Positions 7,959-16,460 of a stretch of 28,144 bases of DNA are shown piece by piece. The DNA is from Corallococcus sp. CAG:1435 (lineage in GTDB: Bacteria; Bacillota; Clostridia; Christensenellales; CAG-314). The stretch is taken from the NCBI GenBank assembly GCA_000433775.1, contig HF998493.1, positions 1 to 28,144 of the forward strand, in the 5' to 3' direction. Every line of letters starts with the position of its first letter. Position 1 is the first letter of the stretch. Both the position numbers and the translations under genes were made by a program. The notes under the pieces were generated by a model that saw only the letters and a list, made by a program, of their open reading frames with translations, did not search any database and was not told the origin of the DNA.

Positions 7959-9577
7959 AACGTGTCGTGTCGCAGGTTATTGCGGCAGGCGACGTAATTC
8001 TTTTCATAGATGAAATACACAATCTGGTGGGTGCCGGCGGTTCGGCGGAAAGGTCGATGGACGCAGCGGAAATACTCAAACCGGCGCTTGCCCGAGGACA
8101 GTTGCAAATTGTCGGCGCAACAACCACGGCGGAGTACAGCAGATACATCGAGTCCGACCCTGCTTTGGAAAGGCGTTTTCAACCGATAACCGTCAACGAG
8201 CCTTCCCCCGAAATGGCAATAAAAATTGTTTCGGGGGTGAAATCCAAGTACGAAAAGCACCACGGCGTGCAAATAACGGAAGAAGCCATTCGTGCCGCAG
8301 TGTTGCTGTCCGTAAGGTACATCAACGACAGATATCTTCCCGACAAGGCTTTCGACGTCATCGACGAAGCGTGCAGCAAACTGAAAATAAAAACTTTTGC
8401 CGTGCCGCAGCGTTTGGTGCAGTTGTCGTCGCAACTGAGCGAACTCAAACGCAAGCGTGACGTTGCCCTTTCTTTGCACAACACCGAAGAGGTGGATGCA
8501 ATAAACAAAAAATTCAACGAAGTGTATTTTTCCTACGAATTCGAGCAATCGGCGTATGAAGAAAAACTTGCGCAGCACAAGTGCCAACTGACTGCGGAGG
8601 ACGTAAAAGCGGTAATTTCACAAATGACAGGTGTGCCTGTAACGCAAATTTCACGTGAAGAGCGTGACAAACTTGTGCATTTGGAAGAGGAACTGCAAAA
8701 GCGTGTGATAGGTCAGCAACAGGCGGTGCGTGTTGTGGCAATGGCGGTGCGCAGGCAACGTGCCGGCTTGAAAGACCCCAACAAGCCTATCGGAAGTTTC
8801 ATTTTCGTGGGACCGACGGGCGTGGGAAAAACGGAACTCACCAAAGCGCTTGCCGAAAGTCTGTTTGGCGATTCCAACGGCGTGATTCGTGTGGATATGT
8901 CGGAATACATGGACAAGCAGTCCACTGCCAAGTTGATAGGTGCGCCCCCGGGATACGTCGGCTACGAGGAACGTGGCTACCTTACGGAACAGGTTCGAAA
9001 AAAGCCTTACAGCGTGGTGTTGTTTGACGAAATAGAAAAGGCGCACCCCGATGTGTTCAATTTACTTTTGCAAATACTTGACGAAGGACGTCTCACCGAT
9101 TCTCACGGCAAGACGGTGGATTTCAAAAACACCGTAATAATCATGACCAGCAACATAGGCGTTGGCGACCAGCAAATAAAAATAGGTTTCGGACAAAGCA
9201 ACGACTACACAGCCATGCGTGACAGCGTGGAACGTGCCTTGAAAAACTTTTTCCGTCCGGAATTTCTCAACCGTGTGGACGAAGTGGTGGTTTTCAACTA
9301 TCTGGGCGAGGCGGAGGCGTTGAAGATAACGGAACTGCTTTGCTCCAATTTGCACAAGCGTCTGCAAGGCACCGTCAATCTGAAATTCACCGACAAAGCG
9401 GTGCGAGCCATTGCCAAGGCGGGATTTGACAAGGAGTACGGCGCAAGACCTCTCAAACGCACCATTCAGCGTAAGGTGGAGGATGCGCTTGCGGAAAAAA
9501 TACTTTTGGGAGAAGTGCATCAGGGCGACACCGTCGTGGTGGACGCCATCGGTGACGCAATAACCTTCCGCAGGTAG
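7955..9577 (+). CDS. clpC: ClpC ATPase, C-terminal part (frameshifted gene)
   Basis: Continuation of clpC after the 14-bp duplication. From the TTG at 7955 (540 residues) it contains Walker B LFIDEIHNL of the first AAA+ domain (16-24), a short ClpC/MecA-type middle domain (about 140-190, Glu/Lys-rich, charged), second-domain Walker A GPTGVGKT (286-293), Walker B VVLFDEIEKAH, the ClpP-docking tripeptide IGF at bases 9182-9190, and the C-terminal small domain. TTG 7955 overlaps the upstream stop as TTGA with GAGAGG directly before it, so reinitiation is conceivable but the spacing is poor; GTG 7967 is another option. A product starting at Walker B would lack a complete first ATPase. A strong terminator follows at 9645. 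Confidence 0.9.
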   Translation: MKRVVSQVIAAGDVILFIDEIHNLVGAGGSAERSMDAAEILKPALARGQLQIVGATTTAEYSRYIESDPALERRFQPITVNEPSPEMAIKIVSGVKSKYEKHHGVQITEEAIRAAVLLSVRYINDRYLPDKAFDVIDEACSKLKIKTFAVPQRLVQLSSQLSELKRKRDVALSLHNTEEVDAINKKFNEVYFSYEFEQSAYEEKLAQHKCQLTAEDVKAVISQMTGVPVTQISREERDKLVHLEEELQKRVIGQQQAVRVVAMAVRRQRAGLKDPNKPIGSFIFVGPTGVGKTELTKALAESLFGDSNGVIRVDMSEYMDKQSTAKLIGAPPGYVGYEERGYLTEQVRKKPYSVVLFDEIEKAHPDVFNLLLQILDEGRLTDSHGKTVDFKNTVIIMTSNIGVGDQQIKIGFGQSNDYTAMRDSVERALKNFFRPEFLNRVDEVVVFNYLGEAEALKITELLCSNLHKRLQGTVNLKFTDKAVRAIAKAGFDKEYGARPLKRTIQRKVEDALAEKILLGEVHQGDTVVVDAIGDAITFRR

Positions 9578-9644
9578 CAACGCAACATTTCCAGTCACTG
9601 TTTTTCACTACCGTATTTGATTTTTTGATACAAATTTGTGTGTT

Positions 9645-9681
9645 CGACGCCGCAAGACATAAACTTGCGGCGTCGTTTTTT
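9645..9681 (+). terminator. intrinsic terminator after clpC
   Basis: CGACGCCGCAAG (9645-9656) pairs perfectly with CTTGCGGCGTCG (9664-9675) around a 7-base loop, followed by six T. Confidence 0.95.
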
Positions 9682-9754
9682 ATGGCTAAATCGTGATTGT
9701 TCTTTTCGTGCAAAAAGTGCAAGTGATTTTTTGTGTGAAAACAGACAATTTTTT

Positions 9755-10045
9755 ATGAGCCGTCAAATGTCTTTTGTGTCTGTGGCAAGTCCATTATGTT
9801 GCAAATTTTTGTAGTGTAAAGTTTTTTTGTAATGTGAAGTTTTTGGTTTTTTACAAACGGTTTCAAAAACTTTTTTTACAAATTTTTTGTGTCACAAGTC
9901 TGTTTTTGGGAAAGCAGAGCAAGGTGCTTTTTGCAATGAACGGTAAAAAGTCTTTTGTATCTTTGGCAACACAATTCTGTTGCAAATTTTTGTAATGTAA
10001 AAGTTTTTTTGTAATGTGAAGTTTTTTGTTTTCCAAAACGTTTCT
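9755..10045 (+). repeat. two-copy repeat, period 181 bp
   Basis: Segments starting near 9755 and 9936 are similar for about 95-110 bases. Both include TCTTTTGT, GGCAA, TGTTGCAAATTTTTGTA and a nested double unit of the type TTTTTGTAATGTRAAGTTT. Each copy begins with a 19-codon ORF (9755-9814 and 9936-9995) encoding MSRQMSFVSVASPLCCKFL and MNGKKSFVSLATQFCCKFL. No good ribosome site precedes either, and most codon differences change the residue, so coding is doubtful. Confidence 0.75.
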
Positions 10046-10255
10046 GCAATTGGTTTTTACGGTACAAGTATTTTTGCGCCCCTCCCCTTTCCCTTTGCGT
10101 AAAGTGTCAAATTTTCAGGAATTACTTTTGGAAGTATACGGTGATTACTGCAAGTTGAGAAGTTCAACGGGGCAAGCCGTTTGTCAAAACAGTTGAAAGT
10201 TGCTGTCGGAAAATGGCTGTATTTTTTAGCAACGTGTCGAAAAAAACGGTACAAT

Positions 10256-10287
10256 ATCCCCTTTTTTGCCCTTTGGGGGATTTTCTT
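10256..10287 (+). terminator. possible terminator of an upstream RNA
   Basis: ATCCCC (10256-10261) pairs with GGGGAT (10276-10281) across a 14-base loop, then TTTCTTT. The loop is large, so this is a moderate call. It would separate any transcript from 10070-10250 from the hpf promoter. Confidence 0.4.
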
Positions 10288-10330
10288 TACAAAATTTGTG
10301 GCGTACAAGACACTTTTTTTGTCTTTACTA

Positions 10331-10358
10331 TTGAATTTCACCAAAGTTATGATATAAT
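10331..10358 (+). promoter_or_regulatory. sigma-A-type promoter for the hpf operon
   Basis: TTGAAT (10331-10336), 16-base spacer, TATAAT (10353-10358), about 50 bases before hpf. Confidence 0.82.
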
Positions 10359-10408
10359 TATTGTAGGAGAAAGGCTTTCTTTTTCCAAGAAAAGTCGGAG
10401 GTATGGCT

Positions 10409-10939
10409 ATGAAACTAGAAATTACATCCAAAAACTATCGTGTAACTGACAGGTTGGAACACATTCTGACCACCAAACTCAAAAAGTTGGACAAGTATTT
10501 CCCCGACAGCGACACTCCTTGCAAAGTTGTCTTGACGGATCTCGGCAGACAATGCAAAATGGAAATTTCCATCACCTATCACGGCACTTACATACGTTCG
10601 GAAGTCGTTGGCGACACGATGTACTACAATATCGATTCCTGCCTTCCCAAGTTGGAAAGGCAACTTGTCAAGCACCGTGAAAAACTCAACAAATCTCACA
10701 AAATGCCCGAACGCCCCACGGAATACGAATTTGTTTCCGACGTGGAGGTGGAACCGGTACAAATAGCCAAAACCAAGCGTTTTGCGGTGGACCGCATGTC
10801 GGCTTTGGAAGCGGCGGAAAATCTGGACATGTTGGATCACGATTTCTACCTGTTTGTCAACGAGGAAACAGGCAACGTCGAAGCTGTTTATCGCCGCAAA
10901 GACGGAACAATAGGTTTGTTGCAACCTTTTGTGGCATAA
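10409..10939 (+). CDS. hpf: long-form ribosome hibernation promoting factor
   Basis: Binds the 30S subunit and pairs ribosomes into inactive 100S dimers in stationary phase. The 176 residues show the two-part long form: an N-terminal ribosome-binding domain (about 1-100, starting MKLEITSKNYRVTD) and a C-terminal dimerisation domain (about 117-176, with AKTKRFAVDRMSALEAAENL and FYLFVNEETG). Two in-frame ATG codons are close together: GGAGG at 10397-10401 is 7 bases before 10409 but only 1 base before 10403, so 10409 is preferred. It is the first gene of a transcript with the nfeD-like gene (20-base gap), floA and an orphan membrane gene. A good TTGAAT/TATAAT promoter lies upstream. Confidence 0.95.
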   Translation: MKLEITSKNYRVTDRLEHILTTKLKKLDKYFPDSDTPCKVVLTDLGRQCKMEISITYHGTYIRSEVVGDTMYYNIDSCLPKLERQLVKHREKLNKSHKMPERPTEYEFVSDVEVEPVQIAKTKRFAVDRMSALEAAENLDMLDHDFYLFVNEETGNVEAVYRRKDGTIGLLQPFVA

Positions 10940-10959
10940 TTTAATTACGGAGTAAAGAT

Positions 10960-11517
10960 ATGAACGTACTGACGATTCTTGCAGAGGGGTTTGCCGATTC
11001 CAGTTTTGCAAGATTATTCACCGAAATGCAGGTGTTGCCCATGGTGCTTTTCATTGTGGGTTTCATCTTCTGCGCAATCGAGGTGTTTGTGCCGGGATTC
11101 GGATTTTTCGGCATAAGCGGCACGATAATGGTTGTGGCAGGCATTATAATCCGTCTTTTGCAGGATGGCGACGCCATGATGCTTTTGTACATGATAACAA
11201 TTTCCCTGTTGTTTTTCTTCCTGCTGTTTTTCGTATTCAGCAGGTTGGTCACCAAAGGAAAACTCAGCAAAACGGCTTTGTTCAACGTGGGCACCGCCGT
11301 TTCGGAAGAAAAAACGGAAGGTACAAAAGACTTCACCTACCTTTTGCAAAAGGAAGGCGTTGCGCTCACCGTGTTGCGTCCTGTCGGCAAGGCTAATTTC
11401 GGCGGAGAAGTTTTGGACGTTGTTGCACGTGACGGTTTCATCAACGAAGGTGAAAAAGTAGTGTGCATTCAGGTGGAAGGACAACGCATAGTTGTAATAA
11501 ACAAACAAGGAGAATAA
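10960..11517 (+). CDS. NfeD-like membrane protein, short form
   Basis: Partner of flotillin-type proteins in membrane microdomains, role in detail unknown. The 185 residues begin with hydrophobic segments (about 26-50 and 52-68, VFVPGFGFFGISGTI, then 73-95) and end in a soluble beta domain (about 120-183) with KEGVALTVLRPVGKANF, typical of the NfeD OB-fold (start of strand, then VGKANF... GGEVLDVVARDGFI). The ClpP-like protease domain of long NfeD is absent. The start ATG 10960 has CGGAG at 10948-10952. floA starts 6 bases after its stop, matching the common yqeZ-yqfA arrangement in Bacillus. Confidence 0.9.
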   Translation: MNVLTILAEGFADSSFARLFTEMQVLPMVLFIVGFIFCAIEVFVPGFGFFGISGTIMVVAGIIIRLLQDGDAMMLLYMITISLLFFFLLFFVFSRLVTKGKLSKTALFNVGTAVSEEKTEGTKDFTYLLQKEGVALTVLRPVGKANFGGEVLDVVARDGFINEGEKVVCIQVEGQRIVVINKQGE

Positions 11518-11523
11518 CACATT

Positions 11524-12540
11524 ATGATGGCTTTACTTTTTGCAAATCCAACCGCAATCAATTTCCCCCCCTGGGCGATAGTGCTGATAGTGGTGGCAGT
11601 TTTGCTGTTGCTTTTGTTGCTGTTTTTGCCGATAGGCACCTACTTCATTGCAGCGGTAAGCAAGGCTCACGTTTCCATGGGAAGACTTGTCGGTATGAAA
11701 ATGCGTCGTATCAAGTACAAAATGCTGGTAGACGTCTACATTCGTGCCCGCAAAGCAGGTCTTACAATCGACATTTCGGAATTGGAATCTCACGTTATGG
11801 CAGGCGGTAACGTCAGTAATGTGGTAAACGCACTTATTTCCGCCCACAGCGCCAACATCGAATTGTCCTTGCAATCGGCAAAGGCAATCGACCTTGCAGG
11901 ACGTGACGTGCTCAATGCCGTCAAAGTTTCCGTAAACCCCAAGGTGATTGAAACGCCCATCATTTCCGCCATTGCCAAAAACGGTATCGAACTGCGTGTA
12001 AAGGCAAGGGTAACGGTGCGTGCCAACATTGCCCGTCTTATCGGCGGTGCAGGCGAGGAAACAATCATCGCACGTGTCGGCGAAGGTATCGTAACAACGG
12101 TAGGCTCGTCGGAAACGCACAAAGAAGTGTTGGAAAATCCCGATTCCATTTCCAAAACGGTACTCAAAAAGGGACTTGACGCAGGTACTGCCTACGAGAT
12201 TTTGTCCATCGATATTGCCGATGTGGACGTCGGCAGAAACATAGGTGCGCAGTTGCAAATGGATCAGGCGGAAGCGGACAAACGTATTGCTCAGGCAAAC
12301 GCCGAGGAACGCCGTGCAATGGCAGTTGCTACGGAACAGGAAATGAAGGCTCACACACAGGAAATGCGTGCCAAGGTTGTGGAAGCGGAGGCGGAAGTTC
12401 CCCGTGCAATGGCGGAAGCGTTCCGCAGCGGACGTTTGGGCATCATGGACTACTACAACATGCAAAACATACAGGCGGACACCGCAATGCGCAATGCAAT
12501 TTCCGGCAGCGGCGAAGGCGGCAAAGGCAATAAAAAATAG
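11524..12540 (+). CDS. floA: flotillin-like protein FloA
   Basis: Scaffold protein of functional membrane microdomains, inserted in the inner leaflet by an N-terminal hairpin. The 338 residues show the membrane segment [20 protein letters not shown] (17-36), a PHB/SPFH-like domain with [14 protein letters not shown], a Glu/Ala-rich predicted coiled coil (about 245-305; [20 protein letters not shown]) and the FloA C-terminal signature [19 protein letters not shown]. Start: ATG 11524 (ATG 11527 is the other option) with AAGGAG at 11507-11512. It sits directly after the NfeD-like gene and 8 bases before an orphan gene. Sequence and context agree strongly. Confidence 0.96.
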   Translation: MMALLFANPTAINFPPWAIVLIVVAVLLLLLLLFLPIGTYFIAAVSKAHVSMGRLVGMKMRRIKYKMLVDVYIRARKAGLTIDISELESHVMAGGNVSNVVNALISAHSANIELSLQSAKAIDLAGRDVLNAVKVSVNPKVIETPIISAIAKNGIELRVKARVTVRANIARLIGGAGEETIIARVGEGIVTTVGSSETHKEVLENPDSISKTVLKKGLDAGTAYEILSIDIADVDVGRNIGAQLQMDQAEADKRIAQANAEERRAMAVATEQEMKAHTQEMRAKVVEAEAEVPRAMAEAFRSGRLGIMDYYNMQNIQADTAMRNAISGSGEGGKGNKK

Positions 12541-12548
12541 GTGATAAA

Positions 12549-13055
12549 ATGATTGTGGCAAACACATTGCTGTGTGCAGGTGAAATATGGGCGATTGTTC
12601 CTGTAATTTTCATTGCAATAGTCGTTGTTGCGGTGGCGGTGGCAGTTCCTGCACTGAAAAAACTTGTCAACAGTCAAAACGTCAAAAACGTAGTTGACAA
12701 AGCAGACAGGGTAATACAAGAAATTGCGCCGAAGTACAATCGCACGACAAGAAAAGCCAATTCGGGCAGGACAAGTGGCGCAACAGATGTCAAAAAGACG
12801 CAAAGTACAATCACTTTCCCCACCGATCACACCCATGCAGGACAGGAAGTTGAACAGTACGAAAAAATTGTAGGCTCGTTGGGCGAAGTAAGCGACGAAG
12901 GTTTCGACGAATTGGAAGGCGTACGCCTCATTGCTCACGATCTTGCCTACGACGGCGAAGAAAGCAACAGGGATTACACCGAAGTCGCCAAAATAGTGGT
13001 GTTGGGCGATGTCATCAACAATCCCCGTTTCAAAAAACCCTTTGGAAGACGCTGA
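12549..13055 (+). CDS. orphan single-pass membrane protein in floA operon
   Basis: I do not recognise this 168-residue protein. It has one hydrophobic segment (about 13-35, IWAIVPVIFIAIVVVAVAVA), then a basic stretch rich in Lys/Arg/Ser/Thr (about 39-90) and an acidic C-terminal part (about 95-155; EVSDEGFDELEGVRL). The ribosome site is weak (AGGTG before the ATG) and the gap from floA is 8 bases, so translation may be coupled. The position corresponds to the small third gene found after floA in some Firmicutes, but I see no clear similarity to it. A terminator at 13134 ends the operon. Confidence 0.75.
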   Translation: MIVANTLLCAGEIWAIVPVIFIAIVVVAVAVAVPALKKLVNSQNVKNVVDKADRVIQEIAPKYNRTTRKANSGRTSGATDVKKTQSTITFPTDHTHAGQEVEQYEKIVGSLGEVSDEGFDELEGVRLIAHDLAYDGEESNRDYTEVAKIVVLGDVINNPRFKKPFGRR

Positions 13056-13133
13056 CAAAAACGAGTTGCCATTCAATGTCAACTGTTTTTGCACAGGTCT
13101 ACCACATCAGTATTTGTTGCAATGCTAAATGTG

Positions 13134-13169
13134 AAAAAAAAAGACATCTTTCGGGATGTCTTTTTTTTT
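13134..13169 (+). terminator. intrinsic terminator of the hpf-floA operon
   Basis: AAGACATC, loop TTTCGG, GATGTCTT (13141-13162), flanked by seven A on the left and a long T-run on the right. Confidence 0.93.
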
Positions 13170-13479
13170 GTTTTTATTGTGCGGTGCGGTGCAACGTGTT
13201 TTCAGACGTACGCCGTGTTTTCACGGTTGGCAATTTGATTGATTCATTTTGCGTTATTGTTGTCTTTCCGATTAGTAGTTGGTAACGGCAAAATGTAACT
13301 GCCGAAAGGGCTTTGCCGCTATTTCAGAATTTCGCAACGGCGGACTGAGATTCGGTGCAGTATCCCGCAAAACCGATGTTATTCAACCAACGTGCAACAA
13401 AATTTAGTGTGTTCCGATTGTAACGTACGCAACGGCAAATTCCGCCGATTTCTGCGTCGTTTCGTTTGCCTTCAAAAAT
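13170..13479. other. spacer, no gene seen
   Basis: This 310-base stretch lies between the operon terminator and the stop of the minus-strand membrane gene. Only short inverted repeats such as CGGCA/TGCCG near 13286-13305 are visible; no gene, promoter or clear terminator for the minus-strand gene was found. Confidence 0.4.
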
Positions 13480-14496
13480 TCACTTTTGCTGTTTGTCGCC
13501 GTGAAGATAACTGTCCACAAGGGCAACGTATTCTTCCTCGGTAATAGCATGCGTTTGCAGTAGCAGACGAAGTTTTTGTATCTTTTTCAACGTTTGTGGC
13601 GTTATCGTTTCTACGTTGCCGTAAGTGCTGTCGGTAATGTCGCTTACGGTGAAATGTTGGGTAAGATAGGGCTGGTCTTCTGCAAAACAGGTCGCTGCGG
13701 CTTGTTGTTGTGTTGTTTCGTCTGTTGCCGTTGGAGTAGTCGTTTGCGTTTGTTCTTCGTCCTGTTCGGGCAAAGCATTTTTCGCAGTGTCCTGCCGTGT
13801 CGGTTGCTCGGGGGCCGTTTCTTGCATTACTTCCGTTGTTTGCCGAGTGTTGGGTTCATCCTCTTTCACGGTGTGTCGTTGAGTTGTTTCGTCTGTTGCC
13901 GTTGGAGTAGTCGTTTGCGTTTGTTCTTCGTCCTGTGCAGGCAAAGCATTTTCCGCAAGTTCTTCACTGGCGTCCTCCTTTACTTGCAACTTTGCCTGTT
14001 CGTGCAATAGCAAAAGGGTTTGGCTTTCAGGCCTTTTTAGAAGTACGGCGACAATGTTCAACGCAAACAGTATCAGAAAGTTGCACAAAAAGGTTAACGA
14101 AAGGGAAAGAGAGGGGATGTTGTAGGTGATGCTCGTCATCAACAAAAAGGACAGTGTAGACACGGTAGCACCCACTACAATAATTATGCTGGCTACAGTG
14201 TGGCGAAAGCGTTTAACTCTCGGCTTTGCAAACAACATTGCCACACCCACAAAAATAAGCAATGCAGGAAGGGCAAACGCCAAAAATATCACTACGGCAC
14301 GTCCTGTTTTAACGTTAGAGGCGGTGGGCATGCGTGAAGCGGCATTGTTTACAATTTCAATGAGATTTTGTGCAATTTCGGGAAGTTGCACGTTCAGAAA
14401 CTGTAAACTTGCAACACAAGCGACTGTAAGTAAAAACAGCGCAAAAAGCAGCGAATACACTGCGGCAATTATCTGAAAAATTCTTTTCGGGTACAT
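13480..14496 (-). CDS. four-helix membrane protein with SHOCT-like tail
   Basis: Unknown function. It has 338 residues: four predicted membrane helices (about 8-34, 67-90, 101-124, 129-153), a long low-complexity Gln/Thr/Glu linker (about 160-270), and a C-terminal helical pair at 303-332 (TLKKIQKLRLLLQTHAITEE then EYVALVDSYL) resembling a SHOCT domain. The linker contains a 24-residue unit twice (183-206 and 240-263; NALPxQDEEQTQTTTP), matched by a 73-bp DNA repeat. The chosen ATG (complement of 14494-14496) has AGAGG 6 bases upstream; a start at 14556 would add 20 residues with no ribosome site. It is the downstream member of a minus-strand pair, with a terminator-like hairpin between the two genes. 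Confidence 0.8.
   Translation of the reverse strand: MYPKRIFQIIAAVYSLLFALFLLTVACVASLQFLNVQLPEIAQNLIEIVNNAASRMPTASNVKTGRAVVIFLAFALPALLIFVGVAMLFAKPRVKRFRHTVASIIIVVGATVSTLSFLLMTSITYNIPSLSLSLTFLCNFLILFALNIVAVLLKRPESQTLLLLHEQAKLQVKEDASEELAENALPAQDEEQTQTTTPTATDETTQRHTVKEDEPNTRQTTEVMQETAPEQPTRQDTAKNALPEQDEEQTQTTTPTATDETTQQQAAATCFAEDQPYLTQHFTVSDITDSTYGNVETITPQTLKKIQKLRLLLQTHAITEEEYVALVDSYLHGDKQQK
13713..13956 (-). repeat. 73-bp in-frame repeat pair in linker
   Basis: Copies at 13713-13785 and 13884-13956 differ at only a few bases. The offset of 171 bases is 57 codons, so gain or loss of a unit keeps the frame. Confidence 0.88.
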
Positions 14497-14622
14497 GTCT
14501 ACCTCTGTGTTTGTTGATACACAAATTATAAACGCTTTACGCTTTTTTTGCAACATTTTTCTTAAAATACCAAATGTCGGCGCAAACCGTCAAGTTTACG
14601 CAACAATTTTGCACATGGACAC

Positions 14623-14650
14623 AAAAAAGGCATTCCCTTGCGGAAATGCC
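14623..14650 (-). terminator. terminator on the minus strand
   Basis: Read on the minus strand: GGCATTTCC, loop GCAA, GGGAATGCC with one imperfect pair, then six T. It lies about 208 bases past the stop of the MBG/YDG gene and before the start of the four-helix gene. The stretch 14651-14857 holds no other feature. Confidence 0.65.
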
Positions 14651-14857
14651 GTATTGTAACTAATTATATGCATGCTGTAAGTGCTTTTTTTGCGGTAGTG
14701 CAAACACCGTCTTTGAAAAACACAAAATCGGTAATTTCGGCAACTAACCTTTTCCCGTGTTGTTTGAACCTAACAAAACTGATTGCTTTGTACAAAATTT
14801 TATTGTACGTCTTTGTTTTTTCGCATCAAATTGTTTTTCGCAACCGTTGACGCTTGG

Positions 14858-15976
14858 CTACTTTTGACGTAAAATTTCGCCGTTATTGACAACAACGTTC
14901 TGCACAAAGTAGTTGTGTTTGTCCATGCCTACAAGAACAATATTTTTCACCTTCACGGCATGTGTGCCGACATCGGCGGCGTCGAATTTCACTTCAAGAT
15001 TGCCTATCGCTACGCTGTCGCCTTCCACAACCCCCTGCAATTTTCCGAGTTTGGCAATGTCCGCCTTGGTAGTGCCGTCGTACGTTTTGTTTTGAACGGT
15101 AAGACCTTGCAAAGTCAGCCCTTTCGGCAAAACTTCAACACACACTTCGCCCTCCACCGTGTAGTTTTTGCAGTTTGTGCCTTCAAGGCAAATGCTGTTT
15201 CCGTCCAGAATGTACTTCCCTGCATTTTTGCAAGGCAACTGTGTGTTTTTCAACAGCACCTGCACATCGTCGCCAAAAACGACGCCTTCAATTTTCAACT
15301 GCGTGTTGTCCAAATTTGTTGTACCGTCGTAAACTTTTTGCACCGTTTCGGTAATTTTCAGTTGTTTGGGCAACACCGTCAAAGTTGCGTCCGCAGTTTG
15401 CACGTCGTAGCCTTCGCATTGAAAAGGCAACACGGAAATTTTCCATTCTCCGCACTGTGTGCCGTCGTTTTCCGCAACAAGCTGAATTTTGCAACCGAGT
15501 TTTTGCAATGTGTCCCCCGGAAGCAGTCCGCTTGTTTCAAAAGTCAGCACGGGTGCCGTCGTTTCGCCGTAGGTAACGGTAACGTCTTTGGCACGCACGG
15601 TAAGCAGTGGCCTTAGCACCTCAACGGTAACGCTTTGGTTGAATCTGCCTGCAACAACCCTCACGGTGCTGTTGCCCGTTTTGTCGAAGGTGCAGGCAAA
15701 ATCGGCGTTTTGTCCGTCGTAGTTGTAACTGTCTTTCTTTACATTGTCCACGTACCATGTTACCGTTTCGCCCTTTTTCACCTTGTCCGTACGATAGGAA
15801 AACACCTGCGTTTTCCCCTGTCTGACTTCTCCTTCGTAGGTAATTTTTCCCACTGTGCGGCTTCCCGCAAGTACCATTATGGTGGCAAACAGCGCAAACA
15901 TCAGCGCAACGCAAAATATTGCCAAAATCACGTCTTTTGTCGTTTCGTTTTTTTGTTTTTCAGGCGTTTTGCTCAT
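14858..15976 (-). CDS. single-pass surface protein with MBG and YDG domains
   Basis: Predicted envelope protein of 372 residues, role unknown. Order: short cytoplasmic Lys-rich N-terminus, one membrane helix (about 16-38, VILAIFCVALMFALFATIMV), an extracellular beta domain with possible Ig-like or PKD-like fold (44-122), an MBG-type domain (125-203, VTVTYGETTAPVL and SGLLPGD), then two YDG repeats (206-284 with KVYDGTT, 285-371 with KTYDGTT). These domains are common in secreted or adhesive Firmicutes proteins. The start is the complement of 15974-15976, with GGAGG 7-8 bases upstream; upstream in-frame codons lack a ribosome site. There is no LPxTG motif; anchoring is by the N-terminal helix. 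It is divergent from the giant surface protein gene. Confidence 0.85.
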   Translation of the reverse strand: MSKTPEKQKNETTKDVILAIFCVALMFALFATIMVLAGSRTVGKITYEGEVRQGKTQVFSYRTDKVKKGETVTWYVDNVKKDSYNYDGQNADFACTFDKTGNSTVRVVAGRFNQSVTVEVLRPLLTVRAKDVTVTYGETTAPVLTFETSGLLPGDTLQKLGCKIQLVAENDGTQCGEWKISVLPFQCEGYDVQTADATLTVLPKQLKITETVQKVYDGTTNLDNTQLKIEGVVFGDDVQVLLKNTQLPCKNAGKYILDGNSICLEGTNCKNYTVEGEVCVEVLPKGLTLQGLTVQNKTYDGTTKADIAKLGKLQGVVEGDSVAIGNLEVKFDAADVGTHAVKVKNIVLVGMDKHNYFVQNVVVNNGEILRQK

Positions 15977-16415
15977 AATTTTCCTCCGTGCAACTAGTAT
16001 GTTTGTTTTCGTGCGGTATATACGTGCAAAAACGCCACGTCGGCGTTGCCGTGTTCGGAAACAGGCACGGCTTCGGCACAAAATGTATTGTGAAATCGTG
16101 CAAAGTTTCGTTTTTCCCTTTTCCCCTTTGCAAGTTGTTTTGTCGGGTAGTTTGTTTGTGCCTCAACATGGCAAAGCCAAGCACAATGCCCAAACAGTGC
16201 AAACATCTTTTGTCACATTGCAAAAATACGTTTCAACTTTTTTCAACGGCAGCAATGTCAGCGGTAGTCGTGCAATGGGCATGCGGACGTCAAAGTTTTT
16301 TGTCTTTTTTGTGCAAAATTTTCTTGCATTGTCGCCCAAAAACGACATTTGTTGCAAAAGCAAATTTTTATTGCTTTTTTTAACGAATAATGTCAGTTAT
16401 TTTTCATAAAAAATA
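15977..16415. other. divergent spacer, no gene seen
   Basis: 439 bases between divergent surface genes. It shows a short hairpin AACGCC/GGCGTT (16031-16047) and a CCCTTTTCCCCTTTGC word near 16116-16131 like those in the 22.0-kb repeat block. No promoter for the minus-strand gene was identified with confidence. Confidence 0.4.
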
Positions 16416-16444
16416 TTGAAAAATAAAAACATAGGTGTTACAAT
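16416..16444 (+). promoter_or_regulatory. strong promoter for leader and surface protein
   Basis: TTGAAA (16416-16421), 17-base spacer, TACAAT (16439-16444), with the extended -10 TG at 16436-16437. A transcript would start near 16451. Confidence 0.85.
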
Positions 16445-16460
16445 ATAAATGTTACTTACA

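Larger units (their letters stand above)
9682..10330. other. clpC-hpf spacer, repeats and possible RNA
   Basis: No standard gene. The first half holds two copies of a roughly 95-bp repeat 181 bases apart. The second half (about 10085-10287) has several small hairpins and ends in a terminator-like structure, suggesting a noncoding RNA. The hpf promoter begins at 10331. Confidence 0.5.
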
